The notes below the pieces were generated by a model that saw only the letters and a program-made list of their open reading frames with translations, was not told the origin of the DNA and did not search any database. Made by a program: the position numbers and the translations under genes. Below, piece after piece: positions 8,124 to 16,689 of a stretch of 64,000 nt of DNA. This DNA is from an uncultured Dorea sp. (lineage in GTDB: Bacteria; Bacillota; Clostridia; Lachnospirales; Lachnospiraceae), in assembly GCA_947063855.1 (NCBI GenBank), contig CAMSTW010000002.1, forward strand, positions 41,996-105,995, given 5' to 3'. Numbering within the stretch: the first letter of the stretch is position 1; each line of letters begins with the position of its first letter.

Positions 8124-10472
8124 GTGTCCGGTAAGACAACGTATGAAGCGATTGACGACAGGATTGCTGCGGAAGCAATCATGGAAGATCATTCCAAGGG
8201 ACTTGAGATTGTAGATGGTCATGCTGTGAAGGCACCGGGAGATTATGAGAATCCGGCTCACCTGTATGACATATTAATTGCCCGTATCCGTAAGTATCAT
8301 CCTTCTACAGATGTGTCGATGATTGAGAAGGCGTATAAGCTGGCGGATGAGGCACATGGCAGTCAGTGCCGTAAGTCCGGGGAGCCATATATTGTCCATC
8401 CGCTGTGGGTTGCAATCATACTGGCGGATCTTGAGATGGATAAGGAGACGATTGCGGCGGGGATGCTCCACGACGTTGTGGAGGATACGCAGATCAGCGA
8501 GGAGGAGATTCAGAAGGAATTTGGGGATGATGTTGCACTTCTGGTGGACGGTGTTACGAAGCTGGGACGGCTGTCATATTCATCAGATAAGTTAGACGTT
8601 CAGGCGGAGAACCTGCGTAAGATGTTCCTTGCTATGGCGAAGGATATCCGGGTGATCATCATAAAGCTTGCGGACCGGCTGCATAACCTGCGGACTCTGC
8701 AGTTCATGAAACCGGAGAAGCAGCGGGAGAAGGCGAAGGAGACGATGGATATCTATGCGCCCATCGCCCAGCGGCTTGGTATCTCCAAGATCAAGACAGA
8801 GCTTGACGACCTGGCCCTTAAGTATTCGCAGCCGGAGGTCTTCTTTGAGCTTGTGGACCAGATTAACGCAAGGAAGATGGAGCGGGAGGAGTTCGTACAG
8901 CAGATTGTAGACGAGGTCTCCTCGCATATGGAGAATGCCAATATCAAGGCACAGGTCAGCGGACGTGTGAAGCATTTCTTCAGCATATACAAGAAGATGG
9001 TCAATCAGGACAAGACGGTGGATCAGGTCTATGATCTTTTTGCGGTGCGTATTATCGTGGATTCGGTGCGGGACTGCTACGCCGCTCTTGGTGTGATCCA
9101 TGAACTGTACACGCCGATTCCGGGAAGGTTCAAGGATTATATTGCCATGCCCAAGTCGAACATGTACCAGTCACTTCACACGACGCTGATGAGTTCCGTA
9201 GGGCAGCCCTTCGAGATACAGATCCGGACGGAGGAGATGCACAAGACTGCCGAGTATGGTATCGCGGCACATTGGAAGTACAAGGAGTCCAATGACGGCA
9301 AGAAGAGTGTGAAGGCCCAGGAGGAAGAGAAGTTAAGCTGGCTTCGTCAGATCCTGGAATGGCAGAGGGATATGTCGGATAACCGTGAATTCATGAACCT
9401 GATCAAGGGCGATCTGGATCTTTTTGCAGAGGATGTGTACTGCTTTACACCGCAGGGAGATGTCAAGAATCTTCCAAACGGCTCTACGCCGATTGATTTT
9501 GCCTATATTATCCACAGTGCGGTGGGGAATAAGATGGTAGGCGCCAAGGTGAACGGGAAGCTGGTCAATATTGATTATAAGATACAGAACGGCGACAGGA
9601 TAGAGATTCTTACTTCACAGAATTCCAAGGGGCCAAGCCGTGACTGGCTGAATATCGTGAAGAGTACCCAGGCCAAGAACAAGATCAACCAGTGGTTCAA
9701 GAAGGAGTTCAAGGAGGACAATATCGTCAAGGGGAAGGAGATGGTGGCGGCCTACTGTAAGGCCAAGTCCATTACTCCCGGTACGATACTGGTTTCAAAG
9801 TATCAGGATGTGGTCCAGAAGAAGTATGGCTTTAAGGACTGGGATTCTGTTCTTGCGGCCATCGGACACGGCGGTCTCAAGGAAGGACAGGTGGTCAACC
9901 GTCTGGTTGAGGAATACAGCAAGGAGCATAAGCAGGAGCTAACGGATGAGGATGTGCTTGAGAAGGTTGCAGAGGCGGCCAGGAACAAGGTACACATAGC
10001 CAAGTCCAGGAGCGGGATCCTTGTGAAGGGAATTGATGATGTGGCGGTCCGGTTCTCGCGGTGCTGCAATCCGGTTCCGGGAGATGAGATTGTCGGGTTT
10101 GTGACAAGAGGAAGAGGTCTGTCTATTCACCGGACGGACTGTGTGAATATCATCCATCTGACGGATGTGGAACGGGCGCGGCTGATAGACGCAGAGTGGG
10201 AGAGCGACGTGGCGGAGAAGGCCGGGGGGCAGTATCTGTCGGAGATCAAGATGTATGCCTATGACCGGAAGGGACTGTTGATGGAGATGTCCCGTATATT
10301 CATGGAGGCGAATGTGGATGTGAAGTCTATGAATGTGCGCACCAGCAAGAAGCAGGGAACGGCCACCATTGAGGCAGGGTTTATTGTCCACGGAAGAGAT
10401 GAACTGGACAGGATTGTGAATAAGCTTCTTCAGGTGGAGGATGTGATTGATATTGAAAGGACGACAGGTTGA
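8124..10472 (+). CDS. relA: Bifunctional (p)ppGpp synthetase/hydrolase Rel
   Basis: This 782-residue stringent-response enzyme shows an intact HD hydrolase motif (LHDVVEDT, His116-Asp117). The synthetase domain contains KDYIAMPKSNMYQSLHT and RTEEMH. A TGS domain follows (VYCFTPQGDVKNLP, about 435-490), and a C-terminal ACT domain lies near 705-780. Both catalytic halves therefore look active, as in Gram-positive Rel. The start is GTG 8124, placed six bases after AGGAAGGAGG; the ATG at 8122 is in another frame. This gives an N-terminal extension of about 45 residues compared with most Rel proteins, so a start at ATG 8181 is possible. Confidence 0.95.
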   Translation: MSGKTTYEAIDDRIAAEAIMEDHSKGLEIVDGHAVKAPGDYENPAHLYDILIARIRKYHPSTDVSMIEKAYKLADEAHGSQCRKSGEPYIVHPLWVAIILADLEMDKETIAAGMLHDVVEDTQISEEEIQKEFGDDVALLVDGVTKLGRLSYSSDKLDVQAENLRKMFLAMAKDIRVIIIKLADRLHNLRTLQFMKPEKQREKAKETMDIYAPIAQRLGISKIKTELDDLALKYSQPEVFFELVDQINARKMEREEFVQQIVDEVSSHMENANIKAQVSGRVKHFFSIYKKMVNQDKTVDQVYDLFAVRIIVDSVRDCYAALGVIHELYTPIPGRFKDYIAMPKSNMYQSLHTTLMSSVGQPFEIQIRTEEMHKTAEYGIAAHWKYKESNDGKKSVKAQEEEKLSWLRQILEWQRDMSDNREFMNLIKGDLDLFAEDVYCFTPQGDVKNLPNGSTPIDFAYIIHSAVGNKMVGAKVNGKLVNIDYKIQNGDRIEILTSQNSKGPSRDWLNIVKSTQAKNKINQWFKKEFKEDNIVKGKEMVAAYCKAKSITPGTILVSKYQDVVQKKYGFKDWDSVLAAIGHGGLKEGQVVNRLVEEYSKEHKQELTDEDVLEKVAEAARNKVHIAKSRSGILVKGIDDVAVRFSRCCNPVPGDEIVGFVTRGRGLSIHRTDCVNIIHLTDVERARLIDAEWESDVAEKAGGQYLSEIKMYAYDRKGLLMEMSRIFMEANVDVKSMNVRTSKKQGTATIEAGFIVHGRDELDRIVNKLLQVEDVIDIERTTG

Positions 10473-10479
10473 TCATAAG

Positions 10480-11100
10480 ATGAGAGTAGAGAGATTTTTA
10501 ACAGGGATTATCAGCACGAATTGTTATCTGGCAGTGAATGAGGAGACGAAGCAGACGGTCGTGATCGACCCGGCGGCCAGTTCGCCGAATCTTATGAACC
10601 ACATAGAGGCAGAAGGACTTAAGATAGAGGCGATTCTTCTGACTCACGGACATTTTGACCATATCATGGGGATTGACGGGTTCCTTAAGAAGTATGAGGT
10701 TCCCGTATACGTGCATGAGGCGGACCGGGAGCTTATGAATGATCCAAAGCTTAATCAGTCCTCATCCTATACGGCAGGATATACATTTTCCGGTGCGGAA
10801 TATATTCATGACGGGCAGGTGCTTACGTTTGCGGGGTATGATTTTGAGGTTCTTCATACGCCGGGGCATACGCCGGGGTGCTGCTGCTTCTATGTGAGGA
10901 CGGAAGGGGTGCTGTTCAGCGGGGATACGTTGTTTGCCAATTCTGTAGGACGTACGGATTTCCCGGGGAGCAGTATGTCGGATCTGGTCCGTTCCATCCG
11001 TGAGAAGCTGATGCCGCTTCCGGATGAGACAAGGGTGTATCCGGGGCATATGAGCGAGACGGCGATCGGACATGAACGGGTGAACAATCCGTATATTTAG
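10480..11100 (+). CDS. MBL-fold metallo-hydrolase, glyoxalase II-like
   Basis: This 206-residue metallo-beta-lactamase-fold hydrolase carries the metal-binding motif THGHFDH near residues 60-66. Further ligands sit in HTPGHTPG, SGDTLF and the C-terminal PGH motif. It resembles YqgX/GloB2-like thioester hydrolases that follow rel in many Clostridia; the substrate is unproven. ATG 10480 is preferred over an in-frame TTG-type start at 10447 that would overlap rel by 26 bases. It lies seven bases after the rel stop, so co-transcription with rel is likely. Confidence 0.88.
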   Translation: MRVERFLTGIISTNCYLAVNEETKQTVVIDPAASSPNLMNHIEAEGLKIEAILLTHGHFDHIMGIDGFLKKYEVPVYVHEADRELMNDPKLNQSSSYTAGYTFSGAEYIHDGQVLTFAGYDFEVLHTPGHTPGCCCFYVRTEGVLFSGDTLFANSVGRTDFPGSSMSDLVRSIREKLMPLPDETRVYPGHMSETAIGHERVNNPYI

Positions 11101-11148
11101 TTCAAACAGGATATAGAATCCATATATTAAGAATGGAGCAGAGGCAGG

Positions 11149-12576
11149 ATGATTCAGATTGTATGTAAGAGTGAGGCATATACGTATAATGTGTATCATA
11201 TCGTAAAGGCTTTTTTCCCATCTGAGGAGATCATCAACAGGGTGGAGGAGAAGGCCTCTCATTATGTTATGGTACAATTGCCAAAGCAGGGCAGGATTGT
11301 GATCGGAAGGGATGCAGGGGAGGAAGCGGACAGGCAGCTTCTGGCCGGGAAGAGACGAAAGCTGAAATACCAGATTGATATCAGCCTTTACCATGAACTG
11401 GAAAGAATTACGGGGCGTACGCTTGCCTGGGGGATCCTGACGGGAGTCCGGCCTACCAAGATTGCCATGGAGAAGGCAAAGGCAGGATGGAGCAGGGAGC
11501 AGTTCGTCCCGTGGTTTCAGCAGGACTGTCTGGTAAGCGCTAAGAAGGCAGAGCTTGCCTGGGAAATCGCGAAGCGGGAGCAGGCCTTGCTTTCGAACGT
11601 GGACTATGAGGAGGGGTACAGTCTGTATGTGGGTATCCCCTTCTGTCCGACGGTCTGTACCTATTGCTCCTTTAGTTCCGGGGCAATAGCGGACTGGGCA
11701 GACAGGGTGGAGGATTATCTGGACGCCCTGACGAAGGAACTTGCATTTGTGGGAGACAGATATGCCGGGAAGAAGCTTAATTCCATCTATATCGGCGGAG
11801 GGACGCCGACTACGCTTACGGCGTCTCAGCTGGAAAGGCTTCTGGGGTGCATAGATACACATTTTTCCAGAGAATATCTGCTGGAATATACGGTAGAGGC
11901 GGGAAGGCCGGACAGCATCGACCAGAGTAAGCTTGAGGTGCTGCGAAGGTATCATATCACCAGGTTATCCATCAATCCGCAGAGCATGCAGCAGAAGACG
12001 CTGGATGTTATCGGGAGAAAGCATGGGGTAGAGGAGATTGTGGAAGCGTTCTGTCTGGCGAGGAAGATGGGGTTTGCTAACATCAATATGGATCTGATCG
12101 CAGGTCTGCCGGGTGAAGATCTCCATGACATGGAGGATACGCTTGAGCAGATCGGGAAGCTTGCTCCGGACAGTCTTACGGTCCATTCTCTGGCCATCAA
12201 GCGGGCGGCGAAGATGGAATGGGCGGACCTTGAGCGGGATACCGGGGAGATGTCCGGGATGCTCTCGGATATGATCGAGGCGGCGGCGGACGCGGCGGCG
12301 CAGATGGGCCTGCTTCCTTATTATCTGTACCGGCAGAAGAATATCGCGGGGAATTTTGAAAATGTAGGATATGCGAAGGCTGACAAGATGGGGATATATA
12401 ATATACTTATGATGGAGGAAGTGCAGACCATAGTTGCCTGCGGTGCGGGGAGCGTGTCAAAGCGGGTATACCCTGACGGACATATCGAAAGATGCGAAAA
12501 TGTCAAGGATGTGGCATTTTTCCTGGAAAGAATCGACGAGATGATTGAGAGAAAACGGAAGCTTCTTGAAGATTAA
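11149..12576 (+). CDS. hemZ: Oxygen-independent coproporphyrinogen dehydrogenase HemZ
   Basis: The 475-residue radical SAM protein of the HemN/HemZ family has an N-terminal domain of about 155 residues typical of HemZ. The cluster motif is PFCPTVCTYCSF, followed by IGGGTPTTL for SAM contact. HemZ homologues are annotated as oxidatively decarboxylating coproporphyrinogen III under anaerobic conditions, but many family members are unproven and some HemN-like proteins are haem chaperones. The gene follows rel and the MBL hydrolase with a 48-bp gap and stands 35 kb from the hemC-cobA tetrapyrrole genes. Confidence 0.85.
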   Translation: MIQIVCKSEAYTYNVYHIVKAFFPSEEIINRVEEKASHYVMVQLPKQGRIVIGRDAGEEADRQLLAGKRRKLKYQIDISLYHELERITGRTLAWGILTGVRPTKIAMEKAKAGWSREQFVPWFQQDCLVSAKKAELAWEIAKREQALLSNVDYEEGYSLYVGIPFCPTVCTYCSFSSGAIADWADRVEDYLDALTKELAFVGDRYAGKKLNSIYIGGGTPTTLTASQLERLLGCIDTHFSREYLLEYTVEAGRPDSIDQSKLEVLRRYHITRLSINPQSMQQKTLDVIGRKHGVEEIVEAFCLARKMGFANINMDLIAGLPGEDLHDMEDTLEQIGKLAPDSLTVHSLAIKRAAKMEWADLERDTGEMSGMLSDMIEAAADAAAQMGLLPYYLYRQKNIAGNFENVGYAKADKMGIYNILMMEEVQTIVACGAGSVSKRVYPDGHIERCENVKDVAFFLERIDEMIERKRKLLED

Positions 12577-12623
12577 AAGCGGCGGGGACTTTGATAAAAT
12601 GAAAATAACAGGACAGGGAAGGG

Positions 12624-14009
12624 ATGGACATGAATAAGACGACAAATGAAGAGAGGCTGGGCACGGCGCCGCTGGGCCGGCTGATGGTGTCTCTTGCCGT
12701 GCCGGCGGTGGCGGCGCAGCTGATCAATATCTTATACAATATTGTGGACAGAGTCTATATCGGACATATAAAGGATTACGGGGATGTTGCACTTACAGGA
12801 GTAGGAGTGACATTTCCTATTATTATGCTGATCTCGGCGTTCAGTGCATTCGCGGGGATGGGAGGCGCGCCGCTTGCCTCCATTGAGCTTGGCAAGAAGG
12901 ATATCAGGAAAGCAGAACTTATCCTGGGGAATTCAGCGGGGATGATTGTTCTGTTTTCTGTTGTCCTGACGATTGGATTTACGATTTTCAAGAGGCCGGT
13001 TCTGTATGCATTCGGAGCCAGCGATGTAACGATTGGATATGCAGAGAGTTATATAGTGATCTATCTGATCGGCACCATATTCGTACAGGTTGCAATCGGG
13101 CTGAATACATTTATCAGCGGCCAGGGAGAGTCGAAGATCGCTATGCTGTCGGTCGTAATCGGGGCTGTGCTGAATATCTGCCTGGATCCATTGCTGATTT
13201 TCGTGCTGAATATGGGGGTAAGAGGCGCGGCTGTCGCCACAGTTATCTCCCAGGCGGTCAGTGCGGGATGGGTGCTGCGTTTTCTGACGTCCAGGCGGAG
13301 CGTGATGAAGCTGAGACTTTCGAACATGCGTCTGAGATGGGAGATTGTGAAGCGGATCGGCAGTCTTGGCATCTCGCCTTTTATCATGCAGAGTACGGAG
13401 AGCATGGTAAGTATCACATTGAATTCCGGGCTCCAGAGATATGGGGGAGACCTGTATGTCGGCACGATGTCGATCATGACCAGTATCATGCAGCTGTTGC
13501 TGATCCCGGCTCAGGGAATCTCCCAGGGAGTCCAGCCGATCATCAGCTACTGCTATGGCGCGGGCGACAGGAAGCGGGTGAAGGACACGTTTACAAGACT
13601 TGTGGCGGCAGGACTTCTGGGAACACTGATCCTGGGCGGCGTGGCTGTGCTTATGCCGGAAGTCTATGCCGGTATCTTCACGAATAACCAGGAACTGATC
13701 GAACTGACCTGCCAGGTGATGCCGGTGTATTTCCTTGGAATTACCATCTTCGGACTTCAGTCTGCGTGCCAGTCTACATTCCTTGCACTGGGGCAGGCGA
13801 AGGTTTCCTTGTTTATCGCACTTCTGAGGAAGGTAATTCTGCTGATACCGCTTGCGATTATCTTTCCCAGATTCATGGGCGTGATGGGAATCTACAGGGC
13901 GGAACCGGTGGCGGATATCATCTCTGTGGTAACGACAGGAATCTTATTTACATTGACGATGAAGCGGGTGCTGCGCGAGATGGACGAGGGAAGGGCGAAC
14001 ACTGTATAG
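12624..14009 (+). CDS. MATE family multidrug/cation efflux transporter
   Basis: The 461-residue integral membrane protein has about 12 hydrophobic segments and the MATE internal repeat: the first half opens LGRLMVSLAVPAVAAQLINI with NIVDRVYIG, and the second half contains MTSIMQLLLIPAQGISQGVQPI. MATE proteins export organic cations and drugs using sodium or proton gradients; the substrate cannot be inferred. ATG 12624 follows AGGGAAGGG; a second in-frame ATG lies at 12630. It is probably an independent unit between hemZ and a B3/B4-domain gene. Confidence 0.9.
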   Translation: MDMNKTTNEERLGTAPLGRLMVSLAVPAVAAQLINILYNIVDRVYIGHIKDYGDVALTGVGVTFPIIMLISAFSAFAGMGGAPLASIELGKKDIRKAELILGNSAGMIVLFSVVLTIGFTIFKRPVLYAFGASDVTIGYAESYIVIYLIGTIFVQVAIGLNTFISGQGESKIAMLSVVIGAVLNICLDPLLIFVLNMGVRGAAVATVISQAVSAGWVLRFLTSRRSVMKLRLSNMRLRWEIVKRIGSLGISPFIMQSTESMVSITLNSGLQRYGGDLYVGTMSIMTSIMQLLLIPAQGISQGVQPIISYCYGAGDRKRVKDTFTRLVAAGLLGTLILGGVAVLMPEVYAGIFTNNQELIELTCQVMPVYFLGITIFGLQSACQSTFLALGQAKVSLFIALLRKVILLIPLAIIFPRFMGVMGIYRAEPVADIISVVTTGILFTLTMKRVLREMDEGRANTV

Positions 14010-14128
14010 TTTGAAAAGACCCGGAGGCCGTATAAGAAGTATGCCTTCCGGATAGCATGGGCAAAGACACGTTATTCTTAGGAGAGACAGAGGATGTATA
14101 AGAAATATGAGTCAGGAGGGAGAAAAGA

Positions 14129-14809
14129 ATGCACAAGAGTCTGGTGATTGACCCTGCCATGAAGGAGCTGTGGCCGGCGGTCAGGGTGGGGTGCCTGCAG
14201 TATAAGGTAACGGTAGGCAGGAAGAATGAAGAGATGTGGAAGTATCTGAAAAAGGAGATATTTAAGAAGACAAAGGATGCGATTTTCGATTACGGGGTGA
14301 ACGAGATACCCAATATCAAAGAGTCAAGGGCGGCATATAAGGCGTTTGGCAAGGACCCCAGCCGTTACCGGGTATCGTCGGAGGCCCTGATCCGCAGGAT
14401 TGGACAGGGGAAGGGTCTGTATGAGGTAAATACGGTGGTGGATGTGAACAATCTGATCTCCATCGAGTCGGGATTCTCCGTGGGATCTTATGATACGGCA
14501 AATATTGAAGATTGTCTGGTATTCCGTGTCGGAAGAGAAGGAGAGACTTATAAGGGAATTGGAAAGGAAGAAATCAATATTGAGTGTCTGCCGGTGCTTG
14601 CAGATGAGAAGGGGGCGGTCGGGAGTTCTACCAGTGACTCCGAACGGGCGATGATTACCGAGGATACAGAAGAGGTACTGACGCTGATCTATTCCTTCTC
14701 GGATAATCAGGATCTGGAGAGGGCGCTGGAATATGGAAAGAGATATCTGGAAAAATATGCCGGGGCACGGGATATAAGGATGTGGATTGCAGACAGCACA
14801 CTAATATAG
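14129..14809 (+). CDS. B3/B4 tRNA-binding domain protein
   Basis: This 226-residue soluble protein is made essentially of a B3/B4 domain as in the beta subunit of phenylalanyl-tRNA synthetase: AYKAFGKDPSRYRVSSEALI, VVDVNNLISIESGF and later DSERAMITEDT. Free-standing proteins of this kind are widespread; some B3/B4 domains bind or edit mischarged tRNA, but the role of this stand-alone family is not settled. AGGAGGG about eight bases upstream supports ATG 14129. Its stop codon falls at the start of a dispersed intergenic repeat. Confidence 0.82.
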   Translation: MHKSLVIDPAMKELWPAVRVGCLQYKVTVGRKNEEMWKYLKKEIFKKTKDAIFDYGVNEIPNIKESRAAYKAFGKDPSRYRVSSEALIRRIGQGKGLYEVNTVVDVNNLISIESGFSVGSYDTANIEDCLVFRVGREGETYKGIGKEEINIECLPVLADEKGAVGSSTSDSERAMITEDTEEVLTLIYSFSDNQDLERALEYGKRYLEKYAGARDIRMWIADSTLI

Positions 14810-14842
14810 CGCTGCATAATTAACAGTGAATAATGTGCTTGA
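14801..14842 (+). repeat. Dispersed intergenic repeat, copy 1
   Basis: The core GCATAATTAACAGTGAATAA recurs in inverted orientation at 53318-53359. Over 14809-14842 the copies match at 32 of 34 positions, and weaker similarity continues to 14801 inside the last codons of the preceding gene. Nature unknown; it may be an end of a mobile element. Confidence 0.75.
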
Positions 14843-14968
14843 TATCTGCGTCAGATATGCGGCTGCAAGCCGACGTTCTACACTCCGTTTCGATCCTTGC
14901 TGAACAAGCGCCGCTGGCGCTTAGAAATGTAGCGGGCTGCGTCTAGGATTGGAGACGAGCCCGCTACA
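14842..14968. other. Cluster of four hairpins between convergent genes
   Basis: The gap between a plus-strand gene and a minus-strand gene contains four perfect inverted repeats in a row: ATATCTG/CAGATAT (14842-14858), CGGCT/AGCCG (14860-14872), AAGCGCC/GGCGCTT (14906-14922) and TGTAGCGGGCT/AGCCCGCTACA (14928-14968). None is followed by a good T run. It may act as a bidirectional transcription barrier or be a palindromic mobile remnant. Bases 14969-15054 show only a weak GC stem. Confidence 0.6.
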
Positions 14969-15054
14969 CCTACGTTTTTACACATGCACGCTCGAAAAAG
15001 CATGCCTGTTTTCCGGACAGTTCCCTGCCGTCTGCAAAGCAGGAACGCCAAAGC

Positions 15055-16410
15055 TTAGAGTTTGAAGAATCCAAGTCCGCTTGCGACGGAACTTACAAGG
15101 ATGATAAACAGGAAGAGCGGTGCGACCCATTTGATCATAACATTGAACATCCCTTCCGCCTTGAAGGTTCCGTCTGTCGCCTTCACTTCATCCGCGATTG
15201 TCTTTGGCTTAATAACGAAGCCTACGAAGATACAGGTGAAGAACGCGACAATCGGCATCAGTACACTGTTGCTTGTGAAATCCATAATATCCAGGATGGA
15301 CATGCCGTTCCAGCTGATGAATCCGAGCGGGCCGAATCCAAGAGAGGACGGAATACCCATAATCAATGCAAGTACAGCGACGAAGATACCTGTGAAGCGG
15401 CGCTTCCATCCGAACTTATCCATGAATACGGACACGATGGTCTCCATCAGGGAGATTGCGGACGTAAGGGCGGCGAAGAATACCAGTACGAAGAAGATCG
15501 TCCCGATCAGGCCTCCGAACTTCATGCTTGCAAATACCTTTGGAAGCGTCATGAACATCAGTCCGGGTCCGGCATTCAGCGCAGAGCGGTCTCCGCCTGA
15601 GAATGCGAATACGGCCGGGATGATCATAAGGCCTGCAAGAAATGCAATCCCTGTATCGAACAGCTCAATCTGGCGGACAGAGCTTTCCAGATTATCGGTC
15701 TTCTTCATATAAGAGCCGTAGGTGATCATGATACCCATCGCCAGCGACATGGAGTAGAAGAGCTGCCCCATGGCTGCCAGGATCGTCTTCACGGATACGT
15801 CCGCCATATGCGGTTTCAGGTAGTAGATCAGCCCTTCTGTCGCGCCCTTCAAGGTAAGTCCATAGATGGAGATGATGATTGTAAGAACCACAAGGATCGG
15901 CATCATGATCTTGCTTACCTTCTCGATACCCTTCTCAACGCCGCACAGGACAACGATGGCTGTAAATGCAAGGAACAGGAAGAACCAGCCGATGGGCTCA
16001 TAGGTCCCGCTGATAAAATCCGTAAAATATGTATCGCCTGCAGAGGCCTGTGCGCCGCCGCTGATGAACACGGTAAAATACTTCACAACCCATCCGCCGA
16101 TCACGGAATAGTAAGGGAAGATGATAACCGGAACGACGACGGCAAGTATCCCCAGCAGATTGAACCGCTTATCCAGGGACTTGAACGCCCCGATGGCGCT
16201 TAAGCCCGTCTTGCGGCCCAGCGCAATCTCTGCGGTCATCAGCGTGAAGCCGAAGGTGACCGCCAGGATCAGGTAGATTAAAAGGAACGTTCCGCCGCCG
16301 TACTGCGCGGCAAGATAGGGGAACCGCCAGATGTTCCCAAGTCCTACGGCCGAACCCGCCGCAGCGAGAACAAACCCCAGCTTGTTAGAAAAATTACTTC
16401 TGTCTTTCAT
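15055..16410 (-). CDS. Sodium-dependent transporter, NSS (neurotransmitter:sodium symporter) family
   Basis: The 451-residue integral membrane protein with about 11 segments opens with the NSS hallmark GFVLAAAGSAVGLGNIWRFP, where the unwound TM1 coordinates sodium. LeuT-like bacterial members import amino acids with sodium; the substrate here is unknown. The ribosome binding site AGGAGGA lies seven bases before the start on the minus strand. It is the only minus-strand gene in the first 52 kb and is divergent from the following dicarboxylate symporter, sharing a 279-bp AT-rich gap that must hold both promoters. Confidence 0.92.
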   Translation of the reverse strand: MKDRSNFSNKLGFVLAAAGSAVGLGNIWRFPYLAAQYGGGTFLLIYLILAVTFGFTLMTAEIALGRKTGLSAIGAFKSLDKRFNLLGILAVVVPVIIFPYYSVIGGWVVKYFTVFISGGAQASAGDTYFTDFISGTYEPIGWFFLFLAFTAIVVLCGVEKGIEKVSKIMMPILVVLTIIISIYGLTLKGATEGLIYYLKPHMADVSVKTILAAMGQLFYSMSLAMGIMITYGSYMKKTDNLESSVRQIELFDTGIAFLAGLMIIPAVFAFSGGDRSALNAGPGLMFMTLPKVFASMKFGGLIGTIFFVLVFFAALTSAISLMETIVSVFMDKFGWKRRFTGIFVAVLALIMGIPSSLGFGPLGFISWNGMSILDIMDFTSNSVLMPIVAFFTCIFVGFVIKPKTIADEVKATDGTFKAEGMFNVMIKWVAPLFLFIILVSSVASGLGFFKL

Positions 16411-16591
16411 ATAAAATCCTCCTCAATAAAATAAATCATTCCAAAAACAGATTATGCTCTATTATTACATGAAAGGACAAGTTTTTCAAGGAGATTTTGT
16501 TACCAAATTTATGTCTTAACCCGTTTGTGGTCTTTTTAAACAGTGAAAACAGCAGTTAAAACAGAAAAAACCACATTTTAAACAAGAACTA

Positions 16592-16619
16592 TTGCCTGTT
16601 TTCGGAAATAGTGTACAAT
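16592..16619 (+). promoter_or_regulatory. Promoter of the dicarboxylate/amino-acid symporter gene
   Basis: TTGCCT at 16592-16597 and TACAAT at 16614-16619 are separated by 16 bases in the AT-rich divergent gap, about 70 bases before the start codon. Confidence 0.6.
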
Positions 16620-16689
16620 AAAACCATAAAAGAGACGGCCGTCTTAGTAAAGAATGAGAAAATCAAAGAGCATAAGCGAGGGATGACAA

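Noticed and set aside
10762..11955. Long antisense frame (397 codons) opposite the MBL hydrolase and hemZ
   Set aside because: It lies opposite two well-conserved genes and shows no family features.
14010..14128. CCGGAGGC/GCCTTCCGG hairpin after the MATE gene as a terminator
   Set aside because: The stem has a bulge and no T run follows, so it is not convincing.
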